Source: Rhizobium sp. FY34 | GTDB lineage: Bacteria; Pseudomonadota; Alphaproteobacteria; Rhizobiales; Rhizobiaceae | NCBI RefSeq assembly: GCF_005222845.1 | Contig: NZ_STFZ01000016.1 | Location: forward strand, 54,161 to 118,160 | Direction: 5' to 3' | DNA: 64,000 bases | Part shown: positions 1 through 7,947 of the stretch, piece by piece | Layout of the letters: every line of letters starts with the position of its first letter | Numbering within the stretch: position 1 is the stretch's first letter | Notes under the pieces: model-generated | Database searches by the model: none | Told to the model about the DNA's origin: nothing | What the model saw: only the letters and a program-made list of their open reading frames with translations | Program-made: the position numbers and the translations under genes

Positions 1-393
1 GTCCCGGTCGATGATCGAAAGACCCGGCGCGGCCGTTCCCTCGGCCAGCATGGTGGCAAAGGAGGCCACCAGAACGCCATCGACAGAGACCTTGTCATCG
101 GCAATCCCCTGGTTCGTCACGATCACCGGCGCGCCGTCCACCAGCACTGCGGGGGCTGCGATCACGGCCACTGGTTCTGCCGCCGGAATGTTGCGGATCA
201 GCGTCTTCAGGTCCGTATAGTGCCAGGCTTCCACCCGGCGCGTCGGAAGCCCGTTCAGCTTCAGGTCCTGCACCAGCCGGTCACGGGCGCTGATCACGGC
301 ACCATTGCCCGGCAATTCGCCCACCTGGGCACCGAACGCCTCGATCAGCGCAGATTCAGCGGCGGTCTGCCGGCTCGTCGTCTGCATGTTCAT
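1..393 (-). CDS. sufD: SufD, Fe-S cluster assembly scaffold (partial, N-terminal part)
   Basis: This frame is open from the start codon at 393 to the left edge of the window, so only about the first 131 residues are visible. SufD joins SufB and SufC in the SufBCD complex, which builds Fe-S clusters in the cytosol. The visible part carries the RRVEAWHYTDLK segment typical of SufD N-termini, in which a Glu-x-Trp-x-Tyr-Thr-Asp run leads into the beta-helix core. It lies 24 bases after sufC in the same operon, which supports the call. A second ATG two codons in (387) is an equally possible start. The catalytic C-terminal region is outside the window. Confidence 0.9.
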   Translation of the reverse strand, partial: MNMQTTSRQTAAESALIEAFGAQVGELPGNGAVISARDRLVQDLKLNGLPTRRVEAWHYTDLKTLIRNIPAAEPVAVIAAPAVLVDGAPVIVTNQGIADDKVSVDGVLVASFATMLAEGTAAPGLSIIDRD

Positions 394-417
394 ACCCAAT
401 ATCCTTCTCGTGGCGCC

Positions 418-1173
418 TCAGGCCGCTTCGCCGATGATGTCGGCGTAACCATTGGCTTCCAGATCCAGTGCCAGGCTCTTGTCGCCGGTGCGGATGATCT
501 GGCCCTTGTAGAGAACATGGACCGTATCCGGCACGATGTAATCGAGCAGGCGCTGGTAATGCGTGATGACGATCACGGCGCGGTCCGGCGAACGCAGCGC
601 ATTGACGCCATCGGCAACGATCTTCAGCGCATCGATATCGAGGCCGGAATCGGTCTCGTCGAGCACGCAGAGCTTTGGCTCGAGCAGTGCCATCTGCAGG
701 ATTTCGGCGCGCTTCTTTTCACCGCCCGAGAAGCCGACATTCAGCGGACGCTTCAGCATGTCCGGGTTGATCTTCAGCTCGGCAGCAGCCTCCTTGACGC
801 GGCGGATGAAATCCGGCGTCGTCAGTTCCGGCTCGCCGCGCGCCTTGCGCTGCTCGTTCATCGCTACCTTCAAAAACTGCATGGTGGCAACGCCTGGAAT
901 TTCCACCGGGTATTGGAAGGCGAGGAAAATGCCCTTGGAGGCGCGCTCGGCCGGATCGAGATCCAGAATGCTCTCGCCATTGTAAAGGATCTCGCCCTCG
1001 GTCACTTCATAGTCTTCGCGACCCGAAAGAATGTAGGAGAGCGTCGACTTGCCAGACCCGTTCGGCCCCATGATGGCGGCGACTTCGCCGGCCTTCACGG
1101 TGAGATTCAGGCCGCGGATGATCTCGGTACCGTCTTCGGCAATGCGGGCGTGCAGGTTCTTGATTTCAAGCAT
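418..1173 (-). CDS. sufC: SufC, ATPase of the SufBCD Fe-S assembly complex
   Basis: The product is an ABC-type ATPase of 251 residues that drives conformational change in SufBCD during Fe-S cluster assembly. Visible motifs are Walker A GPNGSGKS at residues 36-43, the signature FSGGEKKR, and Walker B with LDETDSGLD, where SufC-type ATPases carry Asp-Ser-Gly-Leu-Asp. The ATG at 1173 was chosen because an AGGAAG ribosome site lies 7 bases upstream and the protein then begins with the usual MLEIKNL. In-frame ATGs at 1191 and 1218 would add non-conserved residues. It follows sufB in order, but 74 bases of non-coding DNA and a toxin-antitoxin-like pair lie between them. Confidence 0.95.
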   Translation of the reverse strand: MLEIKNLHARIAEDGTEIIRGLNLTVKAGEVAAIMGPNGSGKSTLSYILSGREDYEVTEGEILYNGESILDLDPAERASKGIFLAFQYPVEIPGVATMQFLKVAMNEQRKARGEPELTTPDFIRRVKEAAAELKINPDMLKRPLNVGFSGGEKKRAEILQMALLEPKLCVLDETDSGLDIDALKIVADGVNALRSPDRAVIVITHYQRLLDYIVPDTVHVLYKGQIIRTGDKSLALDLEANGYADIIGEAA

Positions 1174-1247
1174 ATTGGTCTTCCTGTCCATAAGGCGGTT
1201 CAAGGGCCGCCTGTTCAAGCGTCGTCACAAAGGCGAAAGCCTTACAT

Positions 1248-1627
1248 TCAATTGCGTGCCAGAAAGTCAGTCATCAACTTTCCCGCATCCTGCATCAGCG
1301 CCTCAATTTTCGGCACCAGTGCATCAAATTTTTTCTCATCGAAATCGGCGACCGTCCCTTTCGGGCTTGGATACCGATAGCGTGTGGCAGCAGGCGAAAG
1401 TTCGTCCAGCTCGACAAAGCGCTCGAACAGGTCGTGCCCATTGGGAAGCAGGTCCGCCAAGCCTCGGTTTCCAAGACACCCCGCAGCAGCTTTTCGACAG
1501 ACTGCTGCAGGAAATAGGCCGCCTGCCGACGGTGGTTCGCCTTGATTTCCAGGGCCACATCAAGTTCTTCCCGCGCCAACTGAAGGAATGACAGGATCCG
1601 AAGCCGCCGCAACTCATCGGGTGTCAT
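1248..1627 (-). pseudogene. HEPN-domain protein, frameshifted
   Basis: Two reading frames together give one HEPN-type protein. The first, from the ATG at 1627, encodes the conserved helical N-terminus (QAAYFLQQSVEKLLRGVLETE). After about position 1465 the HEPN-like sequence continues in another frame (LADLLPNGHDLFERFVELDEL, then RYRYPSPKG) to a stop at 1248. A single base missing near 1460-1466 would explain the break. HEPN proteins are small alpha-helical partners of MNT nucleotidyltransferases, and many are RNases. The start overlaps the MNT stop as ATGA. Read literally, the first frame gives a 110-residue protein with an unrelated tail ending at 1295, probably inactive unless the shift is a sequencing error. 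Confidence 0.75.
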
Positions 1628-2007
1628 ACCGGCACCTCGCCATAGAGAAGGCGACCATGATCGACAATCTGGCGAACAAAAGACGTATTCAGCCCCAGGC
1701 TGGCGCGAAACACCTCAAGATCACACGGCACGACATCCGCACCAATGCCGGTTCCCATCAAGGGCGCATAGACCCGGTCGTAATCCTCGCCATCAAATCC
1801 ACCGGCCTCTTTTGTTACGAGCAGCACATCGAAATCGCTATCGGCACGGGCATTGCCGAGCGAACGGCTACCGAAAAGCCAAATCATCTGAGGATCGAGT
1901 GCTGCCACCAGTCGATCGACAATCTCCGCCAGCACAGCTTCCTCGCTGCCGAACGAACCGAAGTTCGCACGGACTGCGCGCAGTGGCTGGTGGAGATCGC
2001 TATCCAT
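1624..2007 (-). CDS. MNT-type nucleotidyltransferase (minimal NTase, antitoxin-like partner of HEPN)
   Basis: This 127-residue protein has the minimal nucleotidyltransferase signature GSRSLGNARADSDFD: Gly46-Ser47 is followed by the metal-binding Asp58 and Asp60. In known MNT/HEPN toxin-antitoxin pairs the nucleotidyltransferase neutralises the HEPN RNase, in some systems by adding AMP to it. The sequence shows the pairing directly, since the HEPN gene follows with an ATGA overlap. The start codon overlaps the sufB stop by one base (TGATG), so the gene is probably translated from the suf messenger. Its place inside a Fe-S operon is unusual. A housekeeping role for this copy is not excluded. 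Confidence 0.85.
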   Translation of the reverse strand: MDSDLHQPLRAVRANFGSFGSEEAVLAEIVDRLVAALDPQMIWLFGSRSLGNARADSDFDVLLVTKEAGGFDGEDYDRVYAPLMGTGIGADVVPCDLEVFRASLGLNTSFVRQIVDHGRLLYGEVPV

Positions 2008-3476
2008 CAGCCAACGCTTCCTTCCAGTGAAATGCCGATCAGCTTCTGCGCTTCCACGGCAAATTCCATCGGCAGTTCCTGGATGACTTCCTTGACGAAA
2101 CCGTTGACGATCAGTGCAATCGCCGCTTCCGTCGGAATACCGCGCTGCAGGCAGTAGAACAGCTGGTCCTCGGAAATCTTCGAGGTGGTCGCCTCATGCT
2201 CGAACTGCGCAGACGAATTCTTCGCCTCGATATAAGGCACCGTATGGGCGCCGCAGCGATCGCCAATCAGCAAACTGTCGCACTGCGTGAAGTTGCGGGC
2301 ATTGGTTGCCTTACGATGCGCCGTCACCTGGCCGCGATAGGTGTTCTGCGACACGCCGGCGGCAATGCCCTTGGAGACAATACGGCTCGACGTGTTCTTG
2401 CCGAGATGGATCATCTTGGTGCCGCTATCGATCTGCTGATGACCATTGGAGACCGCGATCGAGTAGAACTCGCCGCGGCTGTCATCACCGCGCAGGATGC
2501 AGCTTGGATATTTCCAGGTGATTGCCGAACCGGTTTCCACCTGCGTCCAGGAAATCTTGGAGCGATGGCCACGGCAATCGCCACGCTTGGTGACGAAATT
2601 GTAGATGCCGCCCTTGCCCTGCGCATCGCCCGGATACCAGTTCTGCACGGTCGAATACTTGATTTCGGCATCATCCAGCGCCACCAGTTCGACGACGGCA
2701 GCATGCAGCTGGTTTTCGTCGCGCTGCGGGGCCGTGCAGCCTTCCAGATAGGAGACGTAGGCGCCTTCCTCGGCGATGATCAGCGTGCGCTCGAACTGGC
2801 CGGTATTCTTCTCGTTGATGCGGAAATAGGTCGACAATTCCATCGGGCATCGCACCCCCTTCGGCACGAAGACGAAGGAACCATCGGTGAAGACGGCGGA
2901 ATTCAGCGTTGCGTAATAGTTGTCGCTGGTCGGCACCACGGTACCGAGATATTTCTTCACCAGTTCCGGATATTCGCGGATGGCTTCCGAGATCGACATG
3001 AAGATCACGCCAGCCTGCGCCAGTTCCTTCTTGAAGGTGGTGACGACCGAGACGCTGTCGAAGACGGCATCAACGGCAACGCGCGGCTTTTCGACGCCCG
3101 CGAGAATTTCCTGCTCGCGCAGCGGAATGCCAAGCTTTTCATAGACCTTGAGGATTTCCGGATCGACATCTTCCAGCGAGGTCGGGCCGGGCGTCGTTTT
3201 CGGTGCAGCGTAGTAATAGAGATCGTTGAAGTCGATCTTCGGGTAATCGACGCGCGCCCAATCGGGCTCATCCAGAGTCAGCCAGCGGCGATAGGCGTCA
3301 AGACGCCATTCCAGCATCCAGTCCGGTTCCTGCTTCTTGGCAGAAATGAAGCGGATAATGTCTTCGGACAGGCCCTTGGGAGCCTTGTCGACTTCGATCA
3401 CGGTTTCGAAGCCATACTTGTACTGGTCCACATCGATCTGGCGAACCTGATCGATCGTATCCTGCACAGCAGCCAT
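2007..3476 (-). CDS. sufB: SufB, Fe-S cluster assembly scaffold
   Basis: The 489-residue product matches full-length SufB, the scaffold on which a Fe-S cluster forms from sulfur supplied by a cysteine desulfurase and electrons from FADH2. Typical segments are visible, including [26 protein letters not shown] and the C-terminal region with [18 protein letters not shown], which holds a conserved Cys. It lies 139 bases after the cysteine desulfurase gene and leads into the MNT gene through a one-base stop/start overlap. Length, start and motifs are all ordinary for the family. Confidence 0.97.
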   Translation of the reverse strand: MAAVQDTIDQVRQIDVDQYKYGFETVIEVDKAPKGLSEDIIRFISAKKQEPDWMLEWRLDAYRRWLTLDEPDWARVDYPKIDFNDLYYYAAPKTTPGPTSLEDVDPEILKVYEKLGIPLREQEILAGVEKPRVAVDAVFDSVSVVTTFKKELAQAGVIFMSISEAIREYPELVKKYLGTVVPTSDNYYATLNSAVFTDGSFVFVPKGVRCPMELSTYFRINEKNTGQFERTLIIAEEGAYVSYLEGCTAPQRDENQLHAAVVELVALDDAEIKYSTVQNWYPGDAQGKGGIYNFVTKRGDCRGHRSKISWTQVETGSAITWKYPSCILRGDDSRGEFYSIAVSNGHQQIDSGTKMIHLGKNTSSRIVSKGIAAGVSQNTYRGQVTAHRKATNARNFTQCDSLLIGDRCGAHTVPYIEAKNSSAQFEHEATTSKISEDQLFYCLQRGIPTEAAIALIVNGFVKEVIQELPMEFAVEAQKLIGISLEGSVG

Positions 3477-3615
3477 GTTCAGTCTCCAATCTTGCCGGAA
3501 TCAAGGGTCCGGCAGCTTGTCAGTATTGGGCGGGTTAGCCCACATGTGGTGGCCAAAAGGCGATTTTCCCACCTCTTGGCAAGTAGATTCTTGTCTTTTC
3601 GCAGATCCGGACCGC

Positions 3616-4782
3616 TTATGCGGCCTGGCCTGCCGGTCTTCGCCGTCCGGCAACCTTGCCAAAGGCGACAAGTGCCGCATCGATGTCGGTGTCTGTCGTG
3701 TCTGGCCCCAGCGATATACGCAGAGCCCCGAGGCCCGGATCGCAGCCCATCGCCGCCAGAACATGGCTTTCGCCCACCTTGCCGGAGGCGCAGGCAGCAC
3801 CGGCCGATAGCGCCACGCCTTCCAGATCAAAGGCGATCTGCCCGGTTTCCGATTTCAATCCCGGCAGGGTGAAAAACGTCGTATTGGCCACGCGTTCGAC
3901 ATCCGCACCATGCACGATCAGGTCAGCAGCCAGGGCGCGCATGCCAGCCTCGAGCCTGAAGCGCAGACCGCCGATCCGCACCGAGCGCTCGCCAAGAAGC
4001 GCCAACGCCTCTTCAGCGGCCGCACCAAAGCCGATAATGCCCGGAAAATTCTCGGTGCCCGAACGATGGCCTTTTTCCTGGCCACCGCCGCGAATGAGCG
4101 GCAGCGGCATCATCACCTCGCCGCGCGCCACCAAGGCGCCAACGCCCTTCGGGCCGCCGATCTTGTGCGAGGATATGATCAGGAAATCCGCACCCAGTTC
4201 TGCCATATCGACAGGGATACGTCCGACGGCCTGTACCGCATCCACCACCAGCAGACCGCCCTTGGCATGGAGAAGTCGTGCGGCGTCCGCAACCGGCTGG
4301 ATGACACCCGTCTCATTGTTGACGAGCATCAGGGCCAGCATCGGCAGGCCAAGGTTCGAATCATGGGCTTCAAGCGCATTGGTCAGCGCATCCAGATCCA
4401 GAAGCCCAGTGCGGGTCACAGGGATTTCACTCACTGAATCGGGAGCAAACCGCCCGCCTTCGCGCAATGCTGGATGCTCGATGGCCGAAACATAGAGATG
4501 CCCGACGGCAAGCGGCGCACGACCCATGCGAAACTGCGGTGTCAGCACCATATTGGCCGCTTCGGTTGCGCCGCTGGTAAAAGTCACCGCCTGGGAATCG
4601 GCACCGACAAGCGCTGAAACCTGCGCCCTTGCGCGCGCCAAAGCGGCGCGCGCTGCACGGCCTTCGCCATGCACGGAAGAGGCATTGCCGGGCAGGTCAT
4701 AGGCATCCATCATGGCCTGACGGGCAGCACGCGACAGCGGCGCCGTGGCATTCCAATCCAGATATGTGCGCGCAATTGCCAT
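3616..4782 (-). CDS. Cysteine desulfurase, NifS/IscS class, first gene of the suf operon
   Basis: The enzyme is a pyridoxal-phosphate dependent desulfurase that takes sulfur from L-cysteine and passes it as persulfide to SufB. The PLP lysine is in SSHKIGGPKGVGAL and the active-site Cys in SAGAACASG, so it belongs to the NifS/IscS-like group and not to the SufS group. In other rhizobia the equivalent gene is often named sufS2. The ATG at 4782 gives 388 residues beginning MAIARTYLDWNATAP, the usual N-terminus, with AGCAGG upstream. In-frame ATGs at 4851 and 4893 exist; the one at 4893 would lie almost on the predicted transcription start. Confidence 0.9.
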   Translation of the reverse strand: MAIARTYLDWNATAPLSRAARQAMMDAYDLPGNASSVHGEGRAARAALARARAQVSALVGADSQAVTFTSGATEAANMVLTPQFRMGRAPLAVGHLYVSAIEHPALREGGRFAPDSVSEIPVTRTGLLDLDALTNALEAHDSNLGLPMLALMLVNNETGVIQPVADAARLLHAKGGLLVVDAVQAVGRIPVDMAELGADFLIISSHKIGGPKGVGALVARGEVMMPLPLIRGGGQEKGHRSGTENFPGIIGFGAAAEEALALLGERSVRIGGLRFRLEAGMRALAADLIVHGADVERVANTTFFTLPGLKSETGQIAFDLEGVALSAGAACASGKVGESHVLAAMGCDPGLGALRISLGPDTTDTDIDAALVAFGKVAGRRRPAGQAA

Positions 4783-4894
4783 TGCCTGCTTCGGTTCCCG
4801 GTCTAGATCTTTGAGGCGCGACGCATTTTCCTTGAAATTTTCGCCGCGCATGCCGTATGAGACGACCAACTGGGCCGCCAGAGGCGGACCCAAC

Positions 4895-4923
4895 TTTCGA
4901 ATGGTTCTAAAGTGTTTTTAGAA
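4895..4923. promoter_or_regulatory. Candidate Irr box (ICE) with an extra half-site
   Basis: The sequence TTTCGAA-TGG-TTCTAAA (4895-4911) matches the rhizobial iron control element TTTAGAA-N3-TTCTAAA with one mismatch. A third half-site, TTTAGAA, follows at 4917-4923 and forms a perfect 7-5-7 inverted repeat with the middle one. Irr binds such elements in Rhizobiales when iron is scarce. The site covers the -10 and the start region of the suf promoter, so the expected effect is repression. Confidence 0.65.
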
Positions 4924-4943
4924 AAGCTGAGCGTGTTCGTCAA
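4915..4943 (-). promoter_or_regulatory. Predicted suf operon promoter (sigma70-type)
   Basis: On the minus strand the -35 hexamer is TTGACG (4938-4943) and the -10 is TAAAAA (4915-4920), with a 17-base spacer. The predicted transcription start near 4908 gives a leader of about 125 bases before the desulfurase ATG at 4782. Two different iron-regulator motifs overlap this promoter, which strengthens the assignment. Hexamer similarity alone is weak evidence. Confidence 0.6.
4928..4942. promoter_or_regulatory. Candidate RirA iron-responsive operator (IRO box)
   Basis: TGA-GCGTGTTCG-TCA fits the TGA-N9-TCA pattern described for RirA operators in Rhizobiaceae. It overlaps the -35 and spacer of the suf promoter. 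The pattern is short and degenerate, so on its own it proves little. Its position beside an Irr-type site in a suf promoter makes it plausible. Confidence 0.5.
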
Positions 4944-4995
4944 GTCAACGCGCTTATCAAACACTTGGAAACATCAAAAATTGACCGGAGTACAG

Positions 4996-5673
4996 ATGCC
5001 CGAAGTGATTTTCAACGGCCCCGCCGGCCGTCTCGAAGGACGCTACCAGCCTTCCAAGGAAAAGAGCGCCCCGATCGCCATCATTCTGCACCCGCATCCG
5101 CAGTTCGGTGGCACGATGAACAATCAGATCGTCTACCAGCTGTTCTACATGTTCCAGAAGCGCGGCTTCACCACGCTGCGGTTCAATTTCCGTGGCATTG
5201 GCCGCAGCCAGGGCGAATTCGACCATGGTGCCGGCGAATTGTCGGATGCCGCATCGGCGCTCGACTGGGTGCAGAGCCTGCATCCCGATTCAAAGAGCTG
5301 CTGGGTTGCCGGCTACTCCTTCGGCTCCTGGATCGGCATGCAGCTTCTGATGCGCCGCCCGGAAATCGAAGGTTTCATGTCGATCGCACCGCAGCCGAAC
5401 ACCTATGATTTCTCCTTCCTCGCCCCCTGCCCGTCTTCCGGCCTGATCATCAACGGCGATTCAGACAAGGTTGCGCCGGAAAAGGATGTCAACGGCCTCG
5501 TCGAGAAGCTGAAGACCCAGAAAGGCATTCTCATCACCCACCGTACGGTGGAAGGTGCAAACCATTTCTTCAATGGCAAGGTCGAGCACCTGATGGGCGA
5601 ATGCGAGGACTATCTCGATCGTCGCCTGAATGGCGAACTGGTGCCGGAACCGGCCGCCAAGCGCATCCGCTAA
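4996..5673 (+). CDS. Alpha/beta hydrolase (COG2945-like)
   Basis: The 225-residue product is a small alpha/beta hydrolase with no signal peptide, so it should be cytosolic. The family opening HPHPQFGGTMNNQIV, the nucleophile motif GYSFGSW (Ser), an Asp in NGDSDKVAP and a His in GANHFF make up a complete catalytic triad. The natural substrate of this family is not known. The ATG at 4996 was chosen because GGAG lies 5 bases upstream and the earlier in-frame ATG (4912) lies inside the iron-control site. The gene is divergent from suf and shares its 210-base control region. Confidence 0.85.
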   Translation: MPEVIFNGPAGRLEGRYQPSKEKSAPIAIILHPHPQFGGTMNNQIVYQLFYMFQKRGFTTLRFNFRGIGRSQGEFDHGAGELSDAASALDWVQSLHPDSKSCWVAGYSFGSWIGMQLLMRRPEIEGFMSIAPQPNTYDFSFLAPCPSSGLIINGDSDKVAPEKDVNGLVEKLKTQKGILITHRTVEGANHFFNGKVEHLMGECEDYLDRRLNGELVPEPAAKRIR

Positions 5674-5699
5674 AGACCACCAAGAGCAAGACATCAGAA

Positions 5700-5723
5700 A
5701 CGGTCCTTCGGGGCCGTTTTTTT
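5700..5723 (+). terminator. Rho-independent terminator after the alpha/beta hydrolase gene
   Basis: A stem of ACGGTCC and GGGGCCGT closed by a TTCG tetraloop is followed by a run of seven T. It lies 27 bases after the hydrolase stop and just before the convergent diguanylate cyclase stop. Confidence 0.85.
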
Positions 5724-5730
5724 ATGGGTA

Positions 5731-6933
5731 TCAGTTGGACGCAAGCGCGATGGCCAGCGGCTCGCGATAGACCCGCACGCAATTGCGACCGGCAGCCTTG
5801 GCATCATAGAGCGCCGCATCGGCGCGACGCATGGCAGACGAAAGGTCGCCGCTGGAGGTAAGGGCCGCAAGGCCAAAGCTTGCGGTAACCCGGAAATTCT
5901 GCGGCAGGCCGGAGATCGTCTGCATGGCAATAGCGCCTCTCAGCGCCTGAGCAAGCATCAGCGCCGATTCCATCGTCACATCGGGCAGCATGACGCAAAA
6001 CTCTTCGCCACCCAGACGCCCCACCACCGCCTCCGGCGGCGCACTGGATTGTAGGAGATCGGCAAAGCTGCGGATCACCAGATCGCCGCTGTAATGGCCA
6101 TAGGTGTCATTGACCCTCTTGAAATGGTCGAGATCGCACAGGATCACCACATGGGAGGATATCTTTGCGCGCCTCAGCGCCATCTCGCAATGCGCATCGA
6201 AGCCGCGCCGGTTGAACACCTGGGACAGCGCATCGACCTGCGAATTGGTCCGCTCGTCTGCCATGATTTCCAGAACAAAGACCGACAGCAGCATCAGGCC
6301 GATGATGACGACGAAGACACCCGTCGAGCTCTGCGAAATCAGCGCATAGTTGGAATGAATATAGTCCTTTGGCCCCTTGCCGGCGCCGACCATAACGGAC
6401 ATCGCCGCCTTGGCCAAAAACTGTATGCCGGCCAGAATCAGCAGAACCATCATGACCCGGTCGATGGCGCTGCGGCGTGCCGAGATCAGCACCGCCAGCC
6501 CGCTGAGGAAAAGTGCGATGGCAAAGGGAGTCTGGTAGCTTATCGAATGCGTCCAGGTGCCGCGCGGCAGATCATAGATCAGAAAATCGACGACGATCGA
6601 AAAACAGAAGAACAGGCACAGCGCCTGCGGATGTGCCGGAACTCCGTAGAGCTTACCGATACCGACACGCATGAGCAGAAGCCCGCCAAGAACGGACGCA
6701 AAGGCGGCGATAGCAAAGATTTTCACCCAGTCGGTATAGGCAACCAGCAGTTCTGCGATCGTGGACAGGGATGCGACGGCATAGGCACAGGCAATCCAGC
6801 GGGCCGCCACACGCGACCGGCTCCTTGTCGAAACGATCATGAAGACCGTGGAGAATGAAAGGCTGACCAGCAGGTTCACAACCAGAAAGAAGTTAGCTCC
6901 GTTCATTCGCGTTCCGCATGCCATTACCCCCAT
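5731..6933 (-). CDS. Membrane-bound diguanylate cyclase (GGDEF domain)
   Basis: The protein (400 residues) has an N-terminal half with about six hydrophobic membrane segments (roughly residues 12-220) and a C-terminal GGDEF domain. The active-site loop reads RLGGEEF, a functional variant, and the substrate-binding stretch CDLDHFKRVNDTYGH is intact, so it should make cyclic di-GMP from two GTP. No RxxD inhibitory site is seen four residues before the GGEEF. The start is uncertain: ATGs at 6933, 6924 and 6906 are all in frame, and the last gives MNGANFFLV directly before the first membrane segment. Confidence 0.88.
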   Translation of the reverse strand: MGVMACGTRMNGANFFLVVNLLVSLSFSTVFMIVSTRSRSRVAARWIACAYAVASLSTIAELLVAYTDWVKIFAIAAFASVLGGLLLMRVGIGKLYGVPAHPQALCLFFCFSIVVDFLIYDLPRGTWTHSISYQTPFAIALFLSGLAVLISARRSAIDRVMMVLLILAGIQFLAKAAMSVMVGAGKGPKDYIHSNYALISQSSTGVFVVIIGLMLLSVFVLEIMADERTNSQVDALSQVFNRRGFDAHCEMALRRAKISSHVVILCDLDHFKRVNDTYGHYSGDLVIRSFADLLQSSAPPEAVVGRLGGEEFCVMLPDVTMESALMLAQALRGAIAMQTISGLPQNFRVTASFGLAALTSSGDLSSAMRRADAALYDAKAAGRNCVRVYREPLAIALASN

Positions 6934-7014
6934 TCTTCAGGAGTATGCTTTAGCATCCTCGTCAAAACGAAGGGTTAAGCACTTCACGTTGCGGAAGGCA
7001 AAGCACAGGACCCG

Positions 7015-7428
7015 TTACGCCGCGTCCCCGACCGGTACATCTGGCACGTCCTGTCTGTCGATGTGATAGGGCCGTATGAGTAAATCGGCAGGGATAATCC
7101 AGCTTGCTGCAATTTTCTGGATCATCGAAAGTGACAATGGCCTGATGCGTTCAAGCACTTCTGTCGCGCGGGCCTTGCTGCCAATGATGTCTGCCAGATC
7201 CCGGCGTTTGAGACCATGCTCCTGCATATAGGCGGCAATCACATCGATAGGATCCGCCTCTGGCAGCGGATGATGCTTGTTGTCATAGGCATCGATCAGA
7301 TCGCAAAGAATATCGAAACGGTCCTGTTCCTGCGTATCAGGACCGGGCGGGCTGACAAAGTATTTTTCAACTTCGCAAACCGCCCAATCGTAATCCTCAA
7401 GCGTCCTCAGAGGTCTGATATCATTCAT
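7015..7428 (-). CDS. higA: HigA-type antitoxin with helix-turn-helix domain
   Basis: The 137-residue product has an acidic N-terminal half and a C-terminal Xre-type helix-turn-helix (MQEHGLKRRDLADIIGSKARATEVL). This matches the HigA antitoxins that bind and inactivate HigB and repress their own operon. It follows the toxin gene with an 8-base overlap, giving the toxin-first order typical of higBA. The likely operator is the palindrome at 7739-7761. Confidence 0.88.
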   Translation of the reverse strand: MNDIRPLRTLEDYDWAVCEVEKYFVSPPGPDTQEQDRFDILCDLIDAYDNKHHPLPEADPIDVIAAYMQEHGLKRRDLADIIGSKARATEVLERIRPLSLSMIQKIAASWIIPADLLIRPYHIDRQDVPDVPVGDAA

Positions 7429-7729
7429 TCGGGTTCACCGTTCTGGCATCGATCTTGTCATAGTGTGCGTGCGTTCCCACAAATTTGATTAGCACGCGGT
7501 AATGGGGTGCGAAGCTGACGCGCGCGACAATCCGATACTTGTTGCCACCAATATCAAACACGACGCGACCATCACCGACAAAATCCGCGGCATTGAAATC
7601 CTGACGCAGTTGAGCAAAGTTCTCCCAACGCGCAGCCTCCACTGTTTTCCACCACAGGAGCATCGCACCGTTTGCGGCGGGATGCCGGGCGCAGAACTCG
7701 GTGATCGGTCGCTTCGCAATAATCCTCAT
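7421..7729 (-). CDS. higB: HigB-type mRNA interferase toxin
   Basis: This 102-residue protein has the HigB pattern: an N-terminal MRIIAKRPITEFCARHP, a central WENFAQLRQDFNAAD, then DIGGNKYRIVARVSF and VLIKFVGTHAHYDKID. HigB toxins of the RelE superfamily cut mRNA on the ribosome, and the C-terminal His/Tyr/Asp region is preserved. No frameshift or stop interrupts it, so the pair looks functional. Confidence 0.9.
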   Translation of the reverse strand: MRIIAKRPITEFCARHPAANGAMLLWWKTVEAARWENFAQLRQDFNAADFVGDGRVVFDIGGNKYRIVARVSFAPHYRVLIKFVGTHAHYDKIDARTVNPNE

Positions 7730-7738
7730 CGCGCCTCG

Positions 7739-7761
7739 AAAGTTCCCTCCACGGGAACTTT
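7739..7761. promoter_or_regulatory. Palindromic operator upstream of higBA
   Basis: AAAGTTCCC-TCCAC-GGGAACTTT is a perfect inverted repeat with 9-base arms, 9 bases upstream of the higB start codon. HigA proteins bind palindromes in their own promoters, so this is the probable autorepression site. Confidence 0.65.
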
Positions 7762-7947
7762 AGTAGAAATGACATGCGGCCCCGCTACTGTCAACAATCC
7801 GTCGTCTGGTCGCGGCAGGCTCTGCATCCACCACGACCGTCCATATTCCGGACGACCTGTTCATCTCTTTTTTAAAGTGATTCCGCCGGAAAACAGTGTT
7901 AGACGCCCGACTGCACCTTCCAGCCAACACCTGCCAGAGAATAGATC

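Noticed and set aside
220..1380. Long plus-strand open frame opposite sufC
   Set aside because: It is antisense to the well-supported sufC and HEPN regions, has no family motifs and shows composition typical of a GC-rich shadow frame.
2196..3872. Long plus-strand open frame (558 codons) opposite sufB and the desulfurase
   Set aside because: It lies wholly antisense to sufB and the desulfurase gene and has no recognisable domain; long antisense frames are common in GC-rich DNA.
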